Positions 57,224 to 64,000 of a stretch of DNA of 64,000 nucleotides are shown here, piece after piece. The position numbers and the translations under genes are program-made. The notes beneath the pieces were generated by a model. It ran no database searches and was not told the DNA's origin. It was given only the letters and a program-made list of their open reading frames with translations. How positions within the stretch are numbered: position 1 is the first letter of the stretch; each line of letters starts with the position of its first letter. Origin of the DNA: Salipiger bermudensis (lineage in GTDB: Bacteria > Pseudomonadota > Alphaproteobacteria > Rhodobacterales > Rhodobacteraceae); NCBI RefSeq assembly GCF_019801965.1, contig NZ_JAHVIA010000007.1, forward strand, positions 248,001-312,000, written 5' to 3'.

Positions 57224-57275
57224 GTCATCTTCCAATCCATACGAAAACGCTCTAGAAAGGGACTCGAGTTTCGTT

Positions 57276-57307
57276 CGCCTACAAATGAATTTCATGCTAT
57301 GTAGGCG
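57276..57307. promoter_or_regulatory. Inverted repeat upstream of fpr
   Basis: CGCCTACA at 57276-57283 and TGTAGGCG at 57300-57307 form an 8-bp inverted repeat with a 16-nt spacer, 21 bp before the fpr start. It could be an operator or a leader hairpin. Confidence 0.4.
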
Positions 57308-57328
57308 CGACGTTTCGAGTTGATTGCC

Positions 57329-58192
57329 ATGACCGAGATGAGCCCCGTGACCGATACCAACGCCGCCAAAGCCGAAGCGCCCAAGAAGATGGTGCTGCCC
57401 GACGCCCAGACCGTGACCGAGGTCAAGCACTGGACCGACCGCCTGTTCTCGTTCCGCGTGACGCGTCCGGCCAGCCTGCGCTTCCGCTCGGGCGAGTTCG
57501 TGATGATCGGCCTGATGGGCGATCCGCATCCCGAGACCGGCAAGCAGAAACCCCTGCTGCGCGCCTATTCGATCGCCTCGCCCTCCTGGGACGAAGAGCT
57601 CGAGTTCTACTCGATCAAGGTGCAGGACGGCCCGCTGACCTCGAAGCTGCAGCACATCCAGCCCGGCGACGAGATCATCCTGCGCCCGAAGCCCGTCGGC
57701 ACGCTGGTGCATGACGCGCTGCTGCCCGGCAAGCGCATCTGGTTCTTCGCCACCGGCACCGGCTTCGCGCCCTTCGCCTCGCTGCTGCGCGAGCCGCAGA
57801 CCTACGCCGATTACGACGAGGTCATCATCACCCATACCTGCCGCGAGGCCGGTGAGCTCAAGTATGGCGCCGAGCTGATCGAAAGCCTGAAGACCGACGA
57901 GCTGCTCAACGAGCTGATCGGCGAGGGCTTCTGGAAGAAGATCAAGTACTACCCGACCACGACCCGCGAGGAGAGCGCCAAGATGGGCCGGATCACCGAC
58001 CTGATGCGCTCGGGCGAGGCCTTCGCCGATCTCGGCGTCGCGCCGCTCAACCCCGAGACCGACCGCGCGATGATCTGCGGCAACCTCGCCTTCAACCTCG
58101 AGCTCAAGGAGATGTTCGAGGAATACGGGCTCGAGGAAGGCGCCAATTCCGATCCCAAGCATTACGTGGTCGAAAAGGCGTTTCTCGACTGA
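57329..58192 (+). CDS. fpr: Ferredoxin--NADP reductase
   Basis: Transfers electrons between NADPH and ferredoxin/flavodoxin via FAD. The 287-residue protein has the FAD-binding RAYSIASPSWDEELEFYSIKV, the NADP-binding FFATGTGFAPFASLLREP and the C-terminal AMICGNLAFNLELKEMFEEYGLEEGANSDPKHYVVEKAF typical of the bacterial FPR type. The ATG at 57329 is preferred over an in-frame TTG at 57320. It lies after the cys operon and may feed sulfite reductase, an inference. Confidence 0.95.
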   Translation: MTEMSPVTDTNAAKAEAPKKMVLPDAQTVTEVKHWTDRLFSFRVTRPASLRFRSGEFVMIGLMGDPHPETGKQKPLLRAYSIASPSWDEELEFYSIKVQDGPLTSKLQHIQPGDEIILRPKPVGTLVHDALLPGKRIWFFATGTGFAPFASLLREPQTYADYDEVIITHTCREAGELKYGAELIESLKTDELLNELIGEGFWKKIKYYPTTTREESAKMGRITDLMRSGEAFADLGVAPLNPETDRAMICGNLAFNLELKEMFEEYGLEEGANSDPKHYVVEKAFLD

Positions 58193-58224
58193 GATCGCCC
58201 TGCTTCGCTTGTGCCGCAGTCACG

Positions 58225-58246
58225 CCCCCGCCCTCACCGGCGGGGG
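58225..58246 (+). terminator. Terminator after fpr
   Basis: An 8-bp stem (CCCCCGCC / GGCGGGGG) with a 6-nt loop and a short TCTT tail between convergent genes. Confidence 0.6.
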
Positions 58247-58373
58247 TCTTGCGTTGGGCCGCGACTGGCCCTGGATAGGCTGAGTGCGAAGGATCGGAGA
58301 AAAGCCCGGCACCCGTCCGGCCCGACATGGCCGGGGCGCCGCGCCGGCGTCGGGCGCGGCACCAAGGTCAGGG

Positions 58374-58994
58374 TCAGTCGTACTCGGCCTGCGACTGCGC
58401 GGCGTTGCGGGCGTCGATGCTCAGGAGCAGCGCGAAGAACAGCACCGCCAGCGCGCCGGCGGTGTAGACCGACATGCCGTCGAGCAGCGGAATCGCGAAG
58501 GCCGACTCGGGCTCGAAGGAATTGCCGGCCACGATCGCCACGAAGCTCGAGAGCCCCACCACCGCCATCAGGCCGGGCACCAGCGTGGCCGCGAGGCGCA
58601 GCGTGGCGAGCACCGTCGCCGCGGCGACGATCAGGCCGATCGCGGTGCCGTGCGACATCCGGTCGGAGGGCGCGAGCACGTGCTCGAACACAAGGTGATC
58701 GATGTCGGTACCACCGATCAGCGACAGCGACAGGTTGACCAGCGCCAGCGCGATGGTCGCGCAAGCGAGCGTCCGCGCGAGCCGCGCGGACAGCGGCGCG
58801 GTCATCCCCAGCATCGGCAGGCAGAGATAGAGCATCGCAAGGCACAGCGCCGTGCTCGGCACCGTGCTGGCAAGCTGCGGAGCCGGCCGCACGAGCAGAT
58901 CGACGCCCAACGCCCAGCCGCCGAGCACACACAGCATCATCAGCGCGCCGAGAGCGGCGAGGATCCGAACAAGGACGTGATGTTCGCGGGTCAT
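58374..58994 (-). CDS. Hypothetical multi-spanning membrane protein
   Basis: A 206-residue protein with about six hydrophobic helices (ILAALGALMMLCVLGGWAL, LCLAMLYLCLPMLGM, LACATIALALVNLSLSLIG, AIGLIVAAATVLATL, LVPGLMAVVGLSSFVAIVAG, AGALAVLFFALLLS). Between helices 3 and 4 there is a short HLVFEHVLAPSDRMSHG loop. I do not recognise it. The ATG 58994 lacks an obvious ribosome site. It looks like the membrane part of an MHYT/MASE-like sensor without any output domain, but this is only a resemblance. It lies between fpr (convergent) and infC (divergent). Confidence 0.6.
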   Translation of the reverse strand: MTREHHVLVRILAALGALMMLCVLGGWALGVDLLVRPAPQLASTVPSTALCLAMLYLCLPMLGMTAPLSARLARTLACATIALALVNLSLSLIGGTDIDHLVFEHVLAPSDRMSHGTAIGLIVAAATVLATLRLAATLVPGLMAVVGLSSFVAIVAGNSFEPESAFAIPLLDGMSVYTAGALAVLFFALLLSIDARNAAQSQAEYD

Positions 58995-59307
58995 TTCAAA
59001 CGTGCCGTCGAGCAGAGGGAGTTGAGCAGGCTCACCGCATTCTACCGAAACTCGTGAGAATTCTGCAAGTCCGTGTTTGCACCAGCCAACGCGCCTCCTC
59101 CGCCGCTTGCGCCGCGTCCTCGGCAAGAATGGCGGCGCCGCGAGACCGTCGCTGCGACCCGAGGCCGCGCCCCCGGGAGGGCCCCAGGCAGCGCCGCCCC
59201 GGCGCCGCTGGCGGATCTGCCATGCAGCCAGCAATAATCGCTTGAAACACTGGGCCGGCAGCCCTATTTTGCGCCTCCAAAGTGTTCACGGTAAAAGGAC
59301 CGATACC
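58995..59307. other. Gap between the membrane protein gene and infC
   Basis: A 313-bp gap that should contain the infC leader and promoters in both directions. A weak 6-bp stem (AACACT 59246-59251 / AGTGTT 59281-59286) lies just before the infC ribosome site. I see no gene. Confidence 0.4.
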
Positions 59308-59853
59308 ATAGCTCGCAGACCTCACAACGCGCCCCCCACGCGCGACACCGGCCCCCGCGTCAACGATCGCATCCGGGCCCCTGAAATCCGTCTGATCGGC
59401 GCCGAAGGCGAGAACCTGGGCGTCCAGCCCCCGCGACGCGCGATGGAGCTGGCCGAGCAGGCCGGGCTCGACCTCGTCGAGATCTCGCCCAATGCCAATC
59501 CGCCGGTCTGCAAGATCATGGACTTCGGCAAGTTCAAGTACGAACAGCAGAAGCGCGAATCCGAAGCCCGCAAGAAGCAGAAGATCATCGAGGTCAAAGA
59601 GGTGAAGTTCCGCCCCGGCACCGACACCCACGACTACGACGTGAAGATGCGCAACGTGCTGAAGTTCCTCGAGAAGGGCGACAAGGTGAAGATCACCCTG
59701 CGGTTCCGCGGTCGCGAGATGGCGCACCAGAACCTCGGCCGCGAGCTGCTCGAGCGGGTGGCGGAAGACGTCAAGGAGCTCGGCAAGGTCGAGAACATGC
59801 CGAAGATGGAAGGCCGCCAGATGATCATGATGATCGGACCGCTGGCGAAGTAG
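59308..59853 (+). CDS. infC: Translation initiation factor IF-3, probable AUA start
   Basis: Binds the 30S subunit and checks start codons. The protein reads [30 protein letters not shown] from the ATA at 59308, with AAAAGGA at 59293-59299 (8 nt spacing). No in-frame ATG/GTG/TTG with a ribosome site lies near, and ATA fits the known size (181 residues). The N-domain [24 protein letters not shown] linker and C-domain [39 protein letters not shown] are conserved. IF-3 genes in other bacteria use rare AUU starts, which IF-3 itself represses, giving autoregulation. A terminator follows. Confidence 0.92.
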   Translation: MARRPHNAPPTRDTGPRVNDRIRAPEIRLIGAEGENLGVQPPRRAMELAEQAGLDLVEISPNANPPVCKIMDFGKFKYEQQKRESEARKKQKIIEVKEVKFRPGTDTHDYDVKMRNVLKFLEKGDKVKITLRFRGREMAHQNLGRELLERVAEDVKELGKVENMPKMEGRQMIMMIGPLAK

Positions 59854-59888
59854 TCTCCGCCCTTTAGCACGACAGACCGACAGACCGA

Positions 59889-59917
59889 CCCGCCGCTTCG
59901 CCGGCGGGTTTTTCTTT
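59889..59917 (+). terminator. Terminator after infC
   Basis: A 7-bp stem (CCCGCCG / CGGCGGG) with a CTTCGC loop and a TTTTTCTTT tail. Confidence 0.85.
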
Positions 59918-59998
59918 GCGTGGGGGCTTTGGCCGGAGCTTTGGGTCTTGGGGGGGGGGCGTCTGGCTGGCCTCCGTTTGTCTGGCTAGGCGTGTCCT

Positions 59999-60063
59999 GG
60001 GGGCGCTGCCCCCGTCCGCGCGGGGCGCGGCCTCCCCCGAGGTATTTTTGAACCAGAGAAGAC
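59999..60063 (+). repeat. Short dispersed repeat downstream of infC
   Basis: GGGGGCGCTGCCCCC, GTCCGCGCGGGGCGCGG, CCTCCCCCGAGGTATTTTTG and AACCAGAGAAGACG. The same family as at 31.2, 36.0 and 38.3 kb. It lies in the 226-bp gap between infC and the molybdopterin-binding gene. Confidence 0.7.
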
Positions 60064-60079
60064 GAGCGGGGCGGTGGGC

Positions 60080-61065
<986 letters not shown>

Positions 61066-61069
<4 letters not shown>

Positions 61070-62034
61070 GCGCCCTTCCTCAGCACGGCGGTCATCTGGG
61101 CCAGGATCGAGACGGCGATCTCGGAGGGGCCGGCGGCGCCGATATCGAGCCCCACGGGGCCGTGGATGCGGGCGATCTCGGCCTCGGAGAAGCCCGCCTC
61201 CTGCATCCGCGCCACGCGCTTGGCATGGGTGCGGGTGGAGCCCAGCGCGCCGATGTAGAAGCAGCGCGAGCGCAGCGCCAGCATGAGCGCCGGGTCGTCG
61301 AGCTTGGGGTCGTGGGTCAGCAGCACCAGCGCGGTGCGGCTGTCGAGGCCGAGCTGTTCCACCGCCTCGTCGGGCCACTCGTTGAGCAGCCTCTCGCCGG
61401 GGAAGCGGGCGGCGGCCCCGAAGGTTTCGCGCGGGTCGACGATGGCCGGGTCGTAGCCCGCGATGCGCGCCATCGGCACCAGCGCCTGCGCGATATGCAC
61501 CGCGCCCACCACGATGAGCCGCAGCGGCGGGTTGTGGATCGCAACGAAGGTCCGGCTCTCCTCCTCGAAGCCGGAGCGGTCCATGCGGAAGCGCGTCTCG
61601 TGCCCGTCGTGGTCGAGCCGGCGGGCGCCGGTGTCGAGGTCGACCACGTAGGCCACCGGCTCGCGCGCGGCGCGGGCGGCGCAGAGATCCGCCAGCAGCG
61701 CCTCGGGCAGCGCGCTGCCCACCGGCTCGACCAGCACCCGGATGGTACCGCCGCAGGCCAGCCCCACGGCGAAGGCATCGCCATCGGAGACGCCGAATTC
61801 CAGCTCGCGAGGGGCGCCCTCCTCGAGCGCCTCCAACGCCTCGACGATCACCGCCCCCTCGACGCAGCCGCCCGAGACCGAGCCCTCGATCTCAGCGGCA
61901 CCCGAGATCGCCAGCTGCGCGCCGACGCGGCGCGGGGCCGAGCCCCAGGTCTCGATCACGGTGGCGAGCACGGCGCCCCTGCCCTCGCGGTGCCAGGCCA
62001 GCGCGGTTTCCGGAATGCTGTCGGTCTGGGTCAT
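61066..62034 (-). CDS. XdhC-family molybdenum cofactor maturation protein
   Basis: A 322-residue protein with the N-terminal XdhC/CoxI domain (AVLATVIETWGSAPRRVGAQLAISG, GSVSGGCVEGAVI, LACGGTIRVLVEPV) and the C-terminal Rossmann domain (RLIVVGAVHIAQALVPMARIAGYDPAIVDPRETF, LVLLTHDPKLDDPALMLALRSRCFYIGALGSTRTHAKR). XdhC binds the cofactor and helps its sulfuration and insertion into molybdenum hydroxylases. The GTGA overlap with the next gene implies cotranslation. The client enzyme is not visible here. Confidence 0.92.
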
Positions 62035-62107
62035 CGGTTTGTCTCCCGGTTTCAGTCTGCCACGGGGCGGGACGCGCCGCCCTGCGCCATTGGTCGGATG
62101 TGGCCGC

Positions 62108-63301
62108 TCAGCCCTGCTGGTGCACCGCCGAGACCTCGGCGCGGATGATGCGGGCGATCTGGGCGCAATCATCAACGCTGAAGGTCAGCGGCAGGCGCAT
62201 GTCGAGCAGCCCCGCCAGCACCCGGTCTGTGCGCGGCAGCGGCGCGCTCTCGGCGTAGCGCCAGCTGTCGTAGCGCGAGGTGAAAGCCACCGGCTCGGCG
62301 CCGCCGAACCACTTGAGCTCGACGCCACGCGCGGCGCAGCGGCGCAGCACCTCCTGGACCGCCTCCGCCGCCCAGTCGAGCAGCAGCATCTGGATCGAGG
62401 AGCCGACATACCGCTCGGGCTCGGGACGGTCGATCAGGGTCAGCCCCGGCAGGTCGCGCAGGCCATGTTCGACCGTGCGGTAGCGTTCGTTCCAGCGGGC
62501 GACCTGGGCGTCCAGAGCGCGCAGCTGCGGGCGCAGGATGGCGGCGCGCAGGTTGTCCATGCGGCCCGAGACGTTGGGGGTGTGGTATTTCACCCGCTCG
62601 AAGACCTCCGGGTCCGGCGCCGCGAGGTGGCGTTCGTAGAGCATGTAGGAGCCCGAGAGGATCACCGCGCGGGCGGCGATCTCTTCGTCATCGGTGACGA
62701 GGAAGCCGCCCTCGCCGGAATTCACATGCTTGTAAGTCTGGGTCGAGTAGCAGCCCACCGCGCCGTGGCGGCCCGAGGGCACGCCGTTCCACGCCGCCCC
62801 CATAGTGTGGGCGCAATCCTCGATCACCGTGACCCCGGCGGCATCGCAAAGCGCCATGAGACGGTCCATGTCGCAAAGGTGCCCGCGCATGTGGCTGAGC
62901 ATCAACACGCGGGCCTGCCCGAGCTTGGCGGCGAGATCGTCGAGATCGATGACCAGATCCTCGGTGACGCCGACAAAGACCGGTGTCGCGCCGACCGAGG
63001 CGATGGCCCCGGGGACCGGCGCAAGGGTGAAGGCGTTGGTCAGCACCGCTTCGCCGGACTGCACCCCCACGGCGCGCAGGGCGCAGCCGAGCGCGTAGCC
63101 GCCGGAGGCCACGGCGAGCGCGTAGCGGGCGCCGGTGAGCCCGGCCACCTCCTGCTCGAGCAGCGCGGTTTCCGAGAGCTCGCCGGGCGCGGTGTTGTAG
63201 CGGTGCAGGCGGCCGTGGCGGAGCACCGCGAGCGCGGCCTCGATGCCATCCTCGGGGATCGGCTCCTGCTGGGTGAAACTTCCGGTAAAGCGCTCTGTCA
63301 T
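62108..63301 (-). CDS. DegT/DnrJ/EryC1/StrS-family aminotransferase
   Basis: A 397-residue PLP enzyme of the sugar-aminotransferase type. The fold opens MTERFTGSFTQQEPIPEDGIEAALAVLRHGRLHRYN. ALAVASGGYALGCALRAVGV, VIEDCAHTMGA (Asp-x-x-His for PLP) and YSTQTYKHVNSGEGGFL with the lysine near residue 191 are the family signatures. The C-terminal part (ERYVGSSIQMLLLDWAAEAV) is divergent. Substrates in the family are keto-sugars, but cyclitol and small-molecule cases are known. No sugar biosynthesis genes are adjacent. Confidence 0.9.
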   Translation of the reverse strand: MTERFTGSFTQQEPIPEDGIEAALAVLRHGRLHRYNTAPGELSETALLEQEVAGLTGARYALAVASGGYALGCALRAVGVQSGEAVLTNAFTLAPVPGAIASVGATPVFVGVTEDLVIDLDDLAAKLGQARVLMLSHMRGHLCDMDRLMALCDAAGVTVIEDCAHTMGAAWNGVPSGRHGAVGCYSTQTYKHVNSGEGGFLVTDDEEIAARAVILSGSYMLYERHLAAPDPEVFERVKYHTPNVSGRMDNLRAAILRPQLRALDAQVARWNERYRTVEHGLRDLPGLTLIDRPEPERYVGSSIQMLLLDWAAEAVQEVLRRCAARGVELKWFGGAEPVAFTSRYDSWRYAESAPLPRTDRVLAGLLDMRLPLTFSVDDCAQIARIIRAEVSAVHQQG

Positions 63302-63348
63302 GCGCCGTTTCTGCGCCCCGGCGGGCGCCACGTCAATCACCCCGCCGC

Positions 63349-64000
63349 TCAAGATTTTTCGGACGAAACATCTTCTGCCCCGAGGCCGCGCCGGTCGGGG
63401 GCGCAAAGCAGCGCGTAAAGCGCATCGAGGGCGGCGCGCACCGGCGGGTCGTGGCGGGCATCGTGATGCGAGACCAGCCATTCGTCGTGGCTCAGCGCCG
63501 CGATCGGATCGGAAACCCGCACCAGCCCCGGCTCCACGTCGCCGGCGAAGCACGGCATCACCACCCGCGCCACGCCGCCCAGCGCCAGGTCGAGCGCGAG
63601 GCGGGCGTCGGAGGCGTGGGTGGTGATCTCGTCGGGGCGGGTCTCGCGCAGCCAGCGCTCCGAGGGCGTGGTCGCGGCGCCCGGTGGCAGGGTGACATAG
63701 CCCTGCACCTGCGCGTCGCGCGCATAGACCGCGTAGTCGAGCCGCACGGTCCTGCGCCCGGCCAGCCAGGGCTGCTCGGGGCGGCGATTGCGGATGCCGA
63801 TATCGGCGGCGCGGCGGGCGATGTCGAGATCGGCGTTGGAGGCGGCAAACTCCGGCATCCACGGCGCGCCGGGCGCCCAGACCCGCGCCAGCCCGCGCCC
63901 GAGATAACGCGAGGTCCAGAGCCCGGCGGTGATGCGCACCCGCACGGCCCCATCGCGCGCCTGCCAGCGCGCCAGCCGCGCCGCCTGCCCGCGCAGCCCG
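63349..64000 (-). CDS. LysR-family regulator, C-terminal part (5' end beyond the window)
   Basis: About 217 residues of an LTTR effector domain are visible: ARDGAVRVRITAGLWTSRYLGRGLARVW, then the DIGIRNRRPEQPWL segment and a C-terminal SDPIAALSHDEWLVSHHDARHDPPVRAALDALYALL. The N-terminal HTH lies to the right of position 64000. It is upstream of the DegT gene on the same strand with a 47-bp gap, but whether it controls it cannot be told. Confidence 0.85.
   Translation of the reverse strand, partial: GLRGQAARLARWQARDGAVRVRITAGLWTSRYLGRGLARVWAPGAPWMPEFAASNADLDIARRAADIGIRNRRPEQPWLAGRRTVRLDYAVYARDAQVQGYVTLPPGAATTPSERWLRETRPDEITTHASDARLALDLALGGVARVVMPCFAGDVEPGLVRVSDPIAALSHDEWLVSHHDARHDPPVRAALDALYALLCAPDRRGLGAEDVSSEKS

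Overview
The window is a GC-rich stretch of alphaproteobacterial chromosome, most likely from the Roseobacter group of the Rhodobacteraceae. This rests on the gene families seen (ChpT phosphotransferase, OlsBA ornithine-lipid enzymes, DUF2849/DUF934 in a cysteine operon, a C4-dicarboxylate TRAP system with its own two-component pair, fused indolepyruvate:ferredoxin oxidoreductase) and on a short intergenic repeat that recurs at gene ends. I see no phage, transposase, rRNA or CRISPR array. Most of the window is ordinary core genome.

Layout. 1-5 kb: a partial molybdopterin S/N-oxide reductase-type gene, divergent from a large acidic protein with Ca-binding-like motifs and lectin-like C-terminal repeats. 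5-6.3 kb: pth and a DUF2237 gene. 6.4-9.3 kb (minus strand): a three-gene unit that is the most unusual part of the window. It holds a 255-residue repeat peptide with twelve regularly spaced (M/L)(F/Y)TSCA motifs, an unrecognised 352-residue partner and an EamA-type exporter. 9.3-9.6 kb: an AT-rich intergenic region with three DnaA-box-like 9-mers. 9.6-11.2 kb: xth, bolA and grxD. 11.7-16.6 kb: ccmE, murI and fused iorAB, the last divergent from a LysR gene. 17.7-22.2 kb: a candidate small RNA, a methyltransferase, purL and a LysR gene. 22.3-25.8 kb: carboxypeptidase M32, ctaA and trmJ. 25.9-26.3 kb: a four-unit tandem array of about 98 bp. 26.4-29.7 kb: a thiE-like gene, olsB-olsA, a DUF3553 gene and chpT.

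29.8-38.2 kb carries proA, then obgE-proB. These would normally be adjacent, but here they are separated by a cassette of about 5 kb (Asp-nucleophile hydrolase, LysR, secreted metallo-beta-lactamase-fold protein, SDR, SnoaL-like) lying between two direct copies of the dispersed repeat. Two identical tRNA-Asp genes follow. 39-44.2 kb holds a membrane LytTR regulator, SufT, MscS, a sugar acetyltransferase, an IscA-type protein and tpiA. 44.5-51 kb is a dctM-Q-P / dctD-dctB TRAP locus whose DctD-like regulator has a degenerate sigma-54 activator domain. 51-53 kb: a P450 and an Lrp gene. 53.2-58.2 kb is a complete assimilatory sulfur operon (cobA, DUF2849, sulfite reductase, APS reductase, DUF934) followed by fpr. 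58.4-64 kb: a small membrane protein, infC with an apparent AUA start, a molybdopterin-binding/XdhC pair, a DegT aminotransferase and a partial LysR gene.

The clusters act separately: sulfate to sulfide with siroheme supply (53-58 kb), proline synthesis (proB/proA), heme A and cytochrome c maturation (ctaA, ccmE), Fe-S biogenesis (sufT, iscA, grxD, bolA), dicarboxylate uptake and membrane-lipid modification. The 6.4-9.3 kb unit looks like a multicore peptide system and is the best candidate for something undescribed.
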